This document shows, in pieces, positions 34,705 to 46,800 of a DNA stretch of 64,000 nucleotides. Location: positions 89,583,042 through 89,647,041 of the forward strand of contig NC_133392.1 in NCBI RefSeq assembly GCF_047511655.1. The letters run 5' to 3'. Origin of the DNA: Castor canadensis (Eukaryota; Chordata; Mammalia; Rodentia; Castoridae). Position numbers and translations under genes: made by a program. Under the pieces are notes generated by a model. The model saw only the letters and a program-made list of their open reading frames with translations, was not told the DNA's origin and searched no databases. Positions within the stretch are counted from its first letter, which is position 1; every line of letters begins with the position of its first letter.

Positions 34705-36685
34705 CTTCCCTGTCCTCATAAGCAGCTACTTAAAGTTTGAGTTTTATATAAGAAAACATTTTAAAACCTTTAGTATTTTACTGCAGCAGACTTCAGATTC
34801 TTCCCTGGAGTGACTCTCTTTGCCTGATATACTGCCTGCTGCTTCTGGTAGCCACTGGTAAATCAAAGGCACCAATTGTTAAGAAAAAAAGAGATCATGG
34901 GAATGGTGGCCTAGTTTGGAAACTACAAAGGGAAGCTTGGAAAATACTTCTCTTCATCCTCTCTGGCACTTGGTGCTTGTGTGTTGGGTGAAGGAGCAGC
35001 CTCTTCTCAAGGGAAGGGGGTCTTCTAATAAGAGTCAAGCAGGCAGAGAGGGCATGCAGAGGGGAAGAGGGGTAAAGCCATAGTTCCAGAGGAGAAAGCC
35101 TGGGTAGGGTATAGATTTTTATTTTAAAATCCTATTGTTTGAACAAATACAATGCTTAGGATAGATGTTTAGGATAGATTCCCCAGATTTACTCACTCAC
35201 TCAACTGATCTATGAAAAACTAAAAATAGCATTATGGTTCTTGTGGGCCAATGATGGCATAAGACAAAATTTTGGCTTATTTTATCATGTATCACAATGT
35301 AGATCCATTTTTCGATAAGCTGTCCGATAACCTGGAGTATGTAAGAATGTTTCCTCTTTGCTGTTCTTTACTTTCTATCTTATCTGCATGTGGACATTTA
35401 CCCTTTTTCTCCCCTGAAGTCACATCACACCCTATGCAGCTCCCCTCTCATGGTACACTCCTCTGAGTTCACCCAAATGGGAAATTAAAATTTCAATGAC
35501 TTGTTAGAAATTTTCCAGGATAAACCTATGGTAGCCATGCTCTACAGAGCTGATTTGAGATCTCAGGCTTATTTGTCCACAGAGAAAGTCAAATGATCCT
35601 CTTGCCTGGAATGGTCTTATTCCTTTAATGAATAAATTCCCATCTGATCCCTTGCCCATGTGGTTGGCAAGACATCTGGATGTGCTCTCAAGGAACAATG
35701 CTCACTTCTTGGACATCAGTGTTTTCCAGTTCTTGGAACTCTGCACTGTTCAGTTATTAGAACAAACTTGCATGTAAGAAACTCTAGTCATAGAGAACTG
35801 CCCTTGGGGAATGTAATCCATTCACTCCAAATTTTATCTTTGGGGAAAGCTCAAGAGCTAGTTGCATTGGTTGGGGCCCTGTGTAATTGCCTTTCCCAAG
35901 CAATGCAGAAATATTCCTCCATTGGCTTACAGTGAAGGATGCTGTGATTAGTGCTATATTAAACTTCCTGTTGTGGTTATTGTATCGATGTTGCTGATAC
36001 TGCAGCACTTATCAGCACAGTCCTCTAATTTATTGAGGATCCATGGATAAAATTTCTCTGGAGTCTCAGGACTAGTTAAAGTCTCGCTACTCCTGAGCCT
36101 CTGGTTTGCTTTGAACTGCAGATTCTATTAATCTTGTATTCATGTATCCTTTGTCTTGCTTACTTGCAAGCTCAAAATGACATGTTGACATGATAATTGC
36201 AACTTAACAGAATATGATATTATGCTTTGGATATGCTGATCCTTGCTTTAACTTTTATTACATATGTACTTCATCCCACCTTTAAATTTTTTTATTGTTT
36301 TGTTGTGTGTATCTCTAAATGGCCTCAAATCCTGTTTTGAAATAAAGAAGGTCTTTAACAAGGAAGTAAATTTTGGGTCTATGTAGAAATAATAGCCTAG
36401 ATATTTTGTCTTTGATCATAAAGACAGCCATTACATCTTGAACTCAGTATGCTAATGGACTGAGAAACTGAAACACTTTCACAGCAATACCAACCCTTGG
36501 AGTCACTGGGGACTGCCACAGGACTGGGTCTATATTTGTATCCCTTTTTCCTTTTGTTCTCCTTCCCCTTTTGCCTGTTATGCTTCTAGCTTCTCCCACT
36601 GTTTTTCAGCCTTTCATGGGGTCCTCAAAACCCCACTGCGCAAGCAAAATTCTGATAATGTCTACATCCTGATTTCATGATGAAA
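34705..36685. other. Intergenic, unassigned
   Basis: No gene recognised. 35,650-36,360 has the look of an old interspersed repeat, but I cannot name a family. Confidence 0.4.
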
Positions 36686-36689
36686 AAGG

Positions 36690-37060
36690 CCAACTCTTAC
36701 TTATTTTTGTATCCTCAGGATCTAGCACAGACCTGAAATGCAGTTATCAGCTGACGAACATTTATTTGTTGAATGAATTGAGTTACATTAAGCAAGTTAA
36801 TATATGTAAGTCATTAATAGAGCAACTGACACAAAGTGCAAAATGAATGTTTATTTCTCAATCACAACCTTCACACCTGGCCTGAAGCTCTCTTTCCTAC
36901 TTTATTCCTCATCACCCATCACTGATTCTCATAATTTCATGCACATAACATACATTTCTGTGCTTTTAGATCCTTCAGCATACTGTTTCTTTCTACAAAG
37001 TAATCCCTTCCTTAAATACATCATCCTTGCTCAGATTTAGAGAGAAGACATAGTCCTGAT
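36690..37060 (+). mobile_element. L2 LINE fragments near the CLCA1 3' end
   Basis: An L2 tail (TATCCTCAGGATCTAGCACA, CATTTATTTGTTGAATGAAT) followed by a second L2-like C/T-rich piece ending about 37,060. Both are decayed. Confidence 0.5.
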
Positions 37061-37366
37061 GATGTTGGCCCGAGCTTCTAAGTAACAAAGTCAGGCCATT
37101 CATACTTGAAACATTTGGCTTTGGATTTCTGGTATCCTTCAAAAGAAAACAAACAACTTTTAGCAACAATATTTGGTTAGCTGGAATTGCATGTCCTTTT
37201 CAGCTGGCAAAGCTCTTTAAAATGAATTAAAACGTACTCCCACTTATTGATGCCAGTGCCACTTCTTTCTAGTATTTAAAAATCAGTATTAAAAGAGTAA
37301 GCAATGATTAAGTTTTTAAGTGATCTGAGTGATGGGTACATACATACCCAGTTGTTTAGCTTGTAT

Positions 37367-37372
37367 TTTATT
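37367..37372 (-). terminator. CLCA1: Candidate CLCA1 polyadenylation signal
   Basis: AATAAA on the minus strand, about 87 bp past the stop codon. A second AATAAA sits at 37,441-37,446, only 13 bp past the stop. The 3' UTR end cannot be fixed from sequence alone, and further sites downstream are possible. Confidence 0.4.
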
Positions 37373-37458
37373 ATAGTGCACCTACAGAAAATCTGAAATA
37401 CATTTTAGAAAGTTCAATAATCAAAAATGGATGATTTATGTTTATTTCTCATGAAAAC

Positions 37459-37847
37459 TCAATGCAAGCCTAGTGACACTTGCATTTCCCCTATCCACTT
37501 CCACACAATTTTCAAAACTTGAATGCCAGGAATGGTGCTGTTGATATAAACATCAGGGCAAAGTGGCGGAGTGCTAGTAGAACTAGGTGTCTCTGGAGGA
37601 GGAATAAACAGAGATACTTGTGCAATGTTGGATATTTCTGATTCCAGATTGGTCTTATCAACAGCCTGAATAGCAATGAAGAGATCCGTCCCATTTTCAA
37701 AAATAATGCCTTCTGGTTTAAACACAAAGACTTCCTCAGAGTTGGCCTCCTTCGGGATGAGATCAGTAGTATTCACTTGAACTGATTCATTGAACTTGTC
37801 TCTGAGATCAAGAATGCGTGTACTTATTCGAATGATATACTTGTAAG
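37459..37847 (-). CDS. CLCA1: CLCA1 coding exon 14 (last) with stop codon
   Basis: Codes residues 784-912: [29 protein letters not shown], then a short Pro/Ser/Thr linker ([16 protein letters not shown]) and the tail [16 protein letters not shown] before TGA at 37,461-37,459. There is no transmembrane helix after the FnIII-like region, which agrees with a secreted protein. The linker differs in sequence and length from human. Confidence 0.96.
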
Positions 37848-40800
37848 CTAAAAAGAAAAAGGGGGAAAGGATATGAATTGGAATTCAAATCTGAAGCTTT
37901 GAAAGTCTACTAGAAATTCTGTTACCATCCCATAAAGTTCCAATGAATAAATGGAATCAGTGGTACAGACTTACAAAGGTTAATAGATACTTTGTGTTCT
38001 TGTTTGTGTATCCTGACAAAGCAATAAATGTAAAATTCGATTGGTCATGACTTAAAGCCTCGGTCAGTATTTCTGGGCAGAGGACGGCTTGGCTGACCAG
38101 AGGCTGTTTAGTTACTGCCAATTTTTTGACAGTGTTGTCATGCTAATGCTTCTCAAACATTAATGTTGAGAAGAATAGAAAACACAGCTCGTGTTTGTTA
38201 GCTCTGCAGTGAGGCCTGAAGTTCTGTGTTTCTAATAAGCATTCTTGCAATGTACATTCTGCAGTCTACAGATCACACTTCCAAAAGGCAAAGTCTGGCA
38301 GGATCTGTGATTTCTTCCAAAGATGTTTGTACTCTAATTCCAGTCTTTCTCCAGGAATCACTAATGAAAACAATATTTCTTAAGAGACCTTTTGGCAAGA
38401 TCATTTCAAAAAAAAAAAAAAAACTGCTGAAACCTCTTTCTCTTCAGGTAGACCAGCTTTTCAAATTTTAAACTTCTTTTATTTAAAAATCTTTACCTTT
38501 CATTTCAGAGGACATTCAAAATCCCCCTGCTTTCTGCCCTTGGGGGCATGTCAGTATACCTGCCTGCCTCATCTCCTTCTGCACCTCTGCTTGACAGGGG
38601 CCACTCTCTGTTCAGCTTACCTTGCCCTTGATCATAATCGTCCCCAGGAGCTGTCCAAGTCAGATTAATGAGATTGTCCCCTTGGATTCTTGCCTTCAGG
38701 TCAGTGATTTGACAAGGTGGAAAGAGGTCAAGGATGGGAGTGTTTGGGACATTGGAGGCCACAAACGAACCTCCCGAAGATGTTCTGCTGAAACACACTT
38801 GCTTGTGTTGAAGAGTATTATTAATTTCAGAGCGTGGTGGATTCCATTTGATTTCACCTGTATTAAAAATTACTCAAAATATGGTAAGCAACATCACAAA
38901 ATGGCTATACTCCCCGTTTTTTATTGGATCACCCTCTTCCTACTCTACTTTTTCCTCCCACATTTCAGATGTTCTGTGACAAGACCCCAAATCAGGTTGC
39001 ACCAGAGTTGTCTATTTCATGGACATGACTTTCCTACCTGGTTACCTGTGAACTCAGTGTGCTGGCTGATAGGTTTGTCTACTATTCTCCTGTCTGAGCA
39101 GGAGGGAAGAGGACGAAAGGAAGACAGTGGGTTTACAATAATGATATTGATATAAATAACAAGTCCTAAGTAGTTATTTTTATTTCACTTTGTGGAAATG
39201 ATAGTATCAGTGGAAAGAGCTTTATTACAAAATGTTTTAAAATTTACTGAAAAAATAACAAATCACATATCGAATACTCACCATTTGCCAGTAACAGCTT
39301 ATTAAGTGTATTTCCTTGTTTATTTTTCATTACTAATCTGTGAGGCCATTACCTTTATTATCCCTGTTTTTCAATGGAAGAAAATGAAGTACAAGGAGAT
39401 TTTATATTTTATTTGTTAGAGATGGAATTTGAACCAAGGCAGTCCAAAGCTATGCTCTATCCACTGGTTTCAAGCAGAGGCTGTTTAGTTCATTTATAAG
39501 ACAACAGACAATGCCTGGGAACATTTTGATTATCATAACTAGGGGGCTGCTACTGCCATCTAGTGAGTGGAGGTCAGGGCTGCTGCTAAGCCTCCTATGA
39601 TGGATGCATAAGACAGTGCCCAACAACAAATGATTTATCTGACCCAAAATGTCAGTAGGGGCAAGGTTGAGAAATCATGAATTAATCCTGCACTATTCTG
39701 CCTCACAGGCTTAATGGCTTCCTCTTGACCCCAAGCCTTCTACTCAAGCCAGGTTTGTTGCTCCAGATTGCTTACCATTCTCAATCCAGCCAGGCATATA
39801 CATGGCTCCATTTTGCTGTGGTATTGCTCTCTGTGTGTCTGAATGAGCTCCTCCCAGAGCCCATATTTTTACACTGTATCTACCATTTGTATCGTAAGCT
39901 GTAAAATATCTTGAATAGACACCATCATTCTTGGTAGCATCAGCACCTTGACAAAGAAATGAAGGAATTAATGAATATCCTAAAAGAACTGGGCATTTTT
40001 ATCATTCCAATCTGTGTGTGAGTTAAACTTTTCAAAGCAAAGAGAAATTCAGCATTATCTCCAGAGACTTTGAGGTTTGATTATGTGAAGGATGAGGCCC
40101 TACTTCTTTTAACAGTGTATGTGTGCATGTTGGAGATAGTTTTATGTGTGTACATTTTTTCTTCCTGAAATGGTCTTTCTTTTTGAAATCAGAGATCATG
40201 TTATGTGTTTCTGTTATAACCAACATAGGTAACTATCCAGTAAATTACCTGTTGAAACAAATTGAATAGCTCTATATATGTGACTGGAGAAGAAAGTGTC
40301 ACATACTTATTTAATAAAATTCATGACTTCTCCCCCAGGTAGATTTAGGTAGTAAATTCATTCATAGAACTTCTTCCAATAAGGATGCTTGCATCACATT
40401 AAGCAGACATGTTCCTTCTGAAAAGAAATGCAGAATTCTCTTTCCCTCTGATAGATTTCTTAGATACAAGAATAATTGGCAGAATGTCCACTTTAGGAGC
40501 ACGCTAACATAAAGTCAACATAGGTATAGGAATCATATAGAACTGTGATGAAATACACCTCTGCCACTTTTAAAATGTGACAGCCTCTGTATCTTCACCC
40601 ATAATGTCTCTGTATCTTCACCCATAATGTTGGAATAATATTTTGAAAAGTGTGCAGTGAAAATAAAATGAAGATATGTATGTCTTTGTATATATGTCTT
40701 TATATGCATATATATGTTTGTGTTTACACACATATACATATGACGGGGTGGAGGGAGAGAACTTAACATAAAAGAGCTATTAATTTACAATCACTTAGTT

Positions 40801-43800
40801 TGGAGGTCTGACAACTCTTTGGAGTCTCCGAGCCTCTGGAGCTCAAGCCACTCATGCATTTTGCCTTTGCAGAAGCTAAAGGTAGGGCCTTCTTCATGTT
40901 TTCCAACATTTTGGAATGGAGGAATTAAGTGGAAGCAGAGAACTCATTCAACCAGACCCCCTCAGTGCCATTCTCACTGCTTTAACTGTCCTCACAAGAC
41001 CATGCTTTCCTGCCATTCCCTAGTTGCTTCTTGGAAAAAGAAAGAAGTATTTTGCAATATCTTTGATGGTTACCTGCTCCATTGTCCAGTAATTCCAAGG
41101 TAACTGTTTTTCCGTTCACTGATTCAATCAAGGCTGTGACAGTGGCCCTGAGAATTGGAAAGACTCCTTGACGAATATTTGCATAAATTATCATAGGGCT
41201 GGGGTATTTGCCTGTGTCCTTGTTCATCCTGGAGGTCACTGTGATTGGAGCCAGATTAGCACTGGATGCACGGGAGGTGACAGTTAGAGTCAGGGTTTGT
41301 GAGCTTGCTTGCAGACTGTATTTCCAAAGGCCAACCTGATCAAAATAGATATGGACATTTCCAATGAGTAACTGTGGGTGACAAAGACCTGACTTCAACA
41401 TCACTTATAAGAAAAGCCTATCTGATACAAGCACGCTACAAACTTATCTAGAAGATGCATCTTTGATACTTTGTCAGTCATGGCAACCGTCAATGTGTTT
41501 CAACTAACTGGTTCCCATTGTCAAGAAAATCCTAGTCAGGAAAAATGAGGTCCAAAAGCTGTGTCATTTATCATTGCATGAGTTTTTCAAGAGATAGGCT
41601 TTTCAGTTAAAGGAAATAATCTCTCTTTATTTTCTGGACAAAATATCACCAATTTTCTTTCTCTTGACTTGCTTGCAAACTGAATAATTTTTCAAAAGAT
41701 GAACATTTTTTCATTGTACTCTTCTTGACTCAGTACTGACTCTCCTTTTAGTAAACACTGCCGTTTAAAAAGCTACAATTGCTCTCTAAAAATTTTATTT
41801 TGTTAAATTATAAGAAGAAGAAGAAGAAGAAGAAGAAAAAAAAAACTCCATACTGTAGCAATGCCTGGGATTTGAAGGTAGGCCATTTTGGTGTTTGTGT
41901 CCACTACAAAGCCATCTTGTTTCTTCCCACTGGGATCCCAAAGAAGGATTTGGGGAGGCTGTGTTGTCCAGGTGACAAGAAATAAGGTTTCCTTTCCCAC
42001 GGTGCTGTCCACAATCACTGTGCCATTCATCCACTGACTGTTCTTTAGGGTTGCTCCCTTACTCTCCAGCTGTTAAGAAAAACAACTCTTTACTTTCTGG
42101 AAAATACAACTCACATCTCATGGTCTTTCTACTCTGCCCCAACTTCCAAGTATCCATAGAAAGCCTTCAGTGATGCTGAGTCCTGGGTTTGGTGTTTAGG
42201 ACTATTATGGTTCACATCTAATTTCCTTTCTAGCCTTATTTTCCATAATATTCCTTCATCTACTCAAACCAAGCCACTTCCCAAAAGAATCCTTATGAAT
42301 CTCTGATTTTATCATACTCTGGTTTTCTTAGAAGTGTTTACACTCCTTTTCATTTGTCTAAGCCTTACTCATCATTCAGAATTCAGTTCAAACATCACTT
42401 TCTCCATGAAGCTTTCTCTGATGTTCATCTCATTTATTTGATGTAAATCTTCTCTCCTTTCTGTGTGCTTTCCCATAGGGTTTTATTTCTGTCAGTCCTT
42501 TAATATTCATCACATTGTTGTTTACTCATAGTTACTAGTGTGCATAGCTCTGGTGTTTTACAGGACTATAAACCCTTATCCACATATAAATTGTATGAAA
42601 TACAGATAACTCATTGCAAGTGTTACTATCATGGCAGTTCCTATGAAGATAAATGAAATAAATCAATAACCCAGAGTACTGTAGAGTCCCTGCAGAGCAG
42701 GGATTGTAGTGGGGAAGGATTAACTGACTTCTGTAGGAAATGTGATTTTGAGAACTGTCTCCTAGATAGTTACCGATTATCCCTAAATTGATACCTGTTT
42801 GAATGAACCTGGGCATGCAGCCAGGTTTTCTACTTTCACAGATTGATTAGGAATGATCCTGGATGTGATGCTGAAGACCTGATTTTTGTGGAAGGTTGGT
42901 AAATAAGTCCTTCTTAATTCTCATTTCTCCATCTCTCTTTCCCTGTTAGGTTCTTAAATACAAAAGTAATTCATAGACACTGCCTATACTTTCATCAATT
43001 TAACTACTTTTCTAGAATATTCTCCTTTCTTTCCAAAACCAGGCCTTTGAGTTTAATTTTCTAAATCTGATCTAAGATCACCCAGATAGGTAGAACTGCT
43101 ATCTTCTTAAATTGAATAAATTCCACATGACTCAACCTAAAAGCCTATTGTTTTGAAATCTGTCTTTTCGGCTTTGTCATTCCAGGATTCCTCTGTCTTT
43201 ATGCAAACTTTCATAATAAAAGTCACATATTCACACAGGTGTTAGTGTTGATTGTTTACTCTCTCTAGTTTAAAATATCACATGTGAGTAATTTCTGCAC
43301 CTACTATAAAAGCATTTGAAAATACATTTGTCCTTTCAAAAAATAGTTCCAAGGCTTTGAAAGATAAGTTGGTTTTCTTGAATTTTAGAATGAGATGGCC
43401 CATGAAGGTTTTCTGGTTCATATGCAGAGGGGAAAAGTTTTGGGCCTATGGTTAATTAATGGCAGATCCAAGACTGAGAACTGGGTATTTGGATGGTGTC
43501 ATGGGTTTTGCACAGTGCAAAGTGCTTTCCATCCATTATATAAAAATTCTGGCAAGTAGTAGGGATTTGAGGCAATGGAAAAACAGAGTAAATAATCTCT
43601 AAACACTTGTCCCACAAAATTTGTAATTGAGATGATCTATTCTGAAGAAGATTCTGAGCTAATTACATGTGATGGGTGCTTCTCAGCAAAACAGAAAATT
43701 CGTTGTTTCTAGTTTCTATGAAGGAGTCCCTTAGTTTGTTTCCAGACTAGCACACTAATTGCCTTGTTTAGATGAGTAGTGTTGCATTGCAACTGATATT

Positions 43801-46800
43801 GGACTCAACCTTCTATTGTAATTCAGTACTACAGGAATGTGGAACTGAAGTGTTTAACCATTAAAGCTTCCATCTTGGCTATGATTGTGCATAAACATGA
43901 AAAACAGAAAGTATGAACTCCAACCTGGATGGACCGCTGAGATACAGCTCCATTTCCTGATGAAAGGGCCGCAAAAGCATCAATAAGGCCATTGTTCTGA
44001 GCCTCATCTGAAGCGTACATCTGTAAACCTCCTAAAATGCAATGCCATTATCCAAGTTATTTTCCAGGAAGCAAGTATTTGCAACATTGTAGCTGCCTTT
44101 AAGATAACAGCACACATAATATCAAATATTCCACTTTGTAGAGTAAAATAGATCCACATTAAGTCTATGCTCACATTAACTCAGAATTAATACTGATTTT
44201 TAAGTCTATAAATAATTGCCTCACTAACATCTTTGTCATGTGGCTACTTCAACTATCTACAGATCAGCCATAAATGTCTGAGGGGCAAAAATGAATATCA
44301 TAAAATCTGCAGTTTAAAGGTCATGTACTTTCTACATGAGAGAATCCATTGAGCCTATTCTAACCTGATAGATTTACCCTTATTTGATATATAATTCTAA
44401 CAAACTTGGCTTTAGAGATATATTTTAAATCAGTAAAGATGTATATGTGGCAACAGCAAGAAATAATAGTGAACAAAGGGACAGTAACAGAAAAGTAAAA
44501 CATAACAAAAATAAGATTATACACCAGGCCTGGCAGTGTTGGGGTCTTTAGAATAACTACGATAGTTGGTGTGAAATCACTTTTAAACTATTAAATGCCA
44601 TCCAAAGTTAAGGAAAGTATTTTTGTAATGTCATTGATGTCATTATCCACCCCTTATCCAGGTGTGTGCGTCTCTTCCTCCTGCTCTAAGTGCCTGCTCC
44701 TAATGGTTTCTGGATGCCTCTTTTTCCAGAGAATTATTATCAACAAAGACCATCCTACCTAGAAAAATTACACATCCCTCACTTATGTCCTGCCCTGACA
44801 GTTCACAGCCATTGACTGACAGACACAGCAATACAAAAGGCATCCCTCTTGCTTCAAGTGTGGCCAAGTCTGTGATGCAGTTCTGGTCCAAAGCCTCCTG
44901 GGTGGGGAGTCTTCTGAACTCTAAGTCTACATCTGTGCTTAGCAACTTCCTCTACTCTTGTCCATCCCCCCCCTCATTTTCTCCTGAGAGCCTTCCTTAT
45001 AAATAACATGCCCCCAGATCCCTGTCTCAGGTTCTGCCTCTGGGACACCAAGTGTAGGAGACGTTAGTGTCAGGCTCAAACAGTCCTGTCAGTGTAATCG
45101 TTTTTGTCTCTAATATTATCCTAGGTTAAAAAAGAAGGAAAATGTGCTCAGCTACTTTTCTAAAGAAGCCAGGGGCATTTAGGATCTATTTGAACCGTCT
45201 GTGTGTATATGGGACTTAGACGCCTAATACATTGTGTGTTGCATTGTTAGAGTGACCTTCTGCATTGTTCACCAGGCTTTTTATCCTTTCCCTGTGACTC
45301 CTTCCCCTCCTCTTGGACTCTTCTTCCTTAGGTAAAGTCAGATGTTTCCCTTCTTTTGTGCCCATCATACTTCCTATTACAAATGGAGCACTTGTACTAT
45401 GGTAGTATGTATTTAGTGGCTTGTCACTTGTCACCTGCCTCTCCAGGGCTGTCTCTGAGTCAGCTGCCAACTGCAAGTAAGTGTCTCCTGGTTAACCTAT
45501 TAGATTCCTCCTAGTCCTCATAAGACACCTGGGAAGAGCACCCCATGTCCTCACTAGGGTGCTTTGCTAGTCCTATCTTCTCCAGACTGTCGTAATCATA
45601 CAACCAAAGCTTTAAAATAACTGGGTAGAGTCAGTGTTAACAGCCACTTAGGGGAAAGGGAGCTAGTTGGTGGAGATGACCCCATCTCTTCCCATCTCCC
45701 CTTCCCCTGCTCTCTGGTTCAGTGGAGCTCGATGTAGTGAGAGAGACAATGATCCCTTACCAGTCATTTTGGACAGCTCTTCTAATTCTTTAGCTGCAGA
45801 GGGCCCCAGGGCAACTGTGTGGATGATGGCTCCGCTCTGCTTCACCTCGTTAGTGCACCCACTTATAGTGTTGTCCTCCCCATCTGTCAGCAGCACAATT
45901 TCAGACCCATCTGTTGTGTATTTCTTCTTAATCACCTAAGGATAAAGTGCAGGGCATAAGTTAGCAGACTTGGGGTGACCAAGGTGTTTGTGTCAATTGC
46001 ACTTATAAGGGGCAAAGGAGAAATTCCAGAGGAAACAAACAAAGGTGTCTGGGAGTGTTCAGGAGGTATCTGACCATTTTGCAGCGATACAATTTTAGAA
46101 CAACAACACTACAGAGCTTCACAGATGTCCTTTCTCTTTGCTAGCCTGATACTGGTCCTGTTGGGCAGTACTGGGGACTAACAAATGTTTGTCTACTTTT
46201 CTTCACCTGATCTCTCCTTGACAGGCCTCCAGATGCCTTCGGAAAACATCCTCTTAATGGGGTTATTTGGGTGAGATATAGGATCCAGGGGAGATTTTAG
46301 CTTGTTTGATACTTACCAGTCTGACACTATCAGCTGTTAATGCCAGGCATTAGTTATGACTAGTCATTAACCATATCTTAGGAACAGATAAAAATTTTCA
46401 TATCCCTTTTGATTAAAGCAAAACATTTTGTTCCTATTAATCCCCAATTCCTAGTCATCCAAAGAGATCCAGGATGGGACTGAGTCAGTTGGGGAAAACC
46501 ACTGCCCAGAGAACAAAGCAAAGTCCTGTTATTACACAAACACCACTGCAAGAAGCCCAGGACAGACCTGACCAAGCTCCTGCAACAGGAACCAGCAGGG
46601 ATCTGAACAGTGGAGGATCCAAGGAGCCTTTGCCTCATTACCCTGAGGTCACACAGGCTCCTCCACCCCACACTCCACTGCAGAAGAGGAACATTCTAAA
46701 TTTCAGTTGTGCCCTCACTGTTTCACCCATCTAAATGGAAAATGCAGACCCAGAAATTCCCTGGACACCACCATGCCACCTGGCATGAATCATTGCCCCT

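Noticed and set aside
35650-36360. Possible LTR or ERV fragment
   Set aside because: The texture is repeat-like, but I could not identify ends, a primer site or a family, so it is not annotated as one.
44700-44945. 81-codon minus-strand frame in CLCA1 intron 8 as an extra exon
   Set aside because: It lacks a fitting acceptor and donor in phase, and the exon 8-exon 9 join is already exact. The sequence looks like an old repeat.
46474-46734. 86-codon plus-strand frame in CLCA1 intron 7
   Set aside because: No homology recognised, no splice logic, and antisense to the gene.
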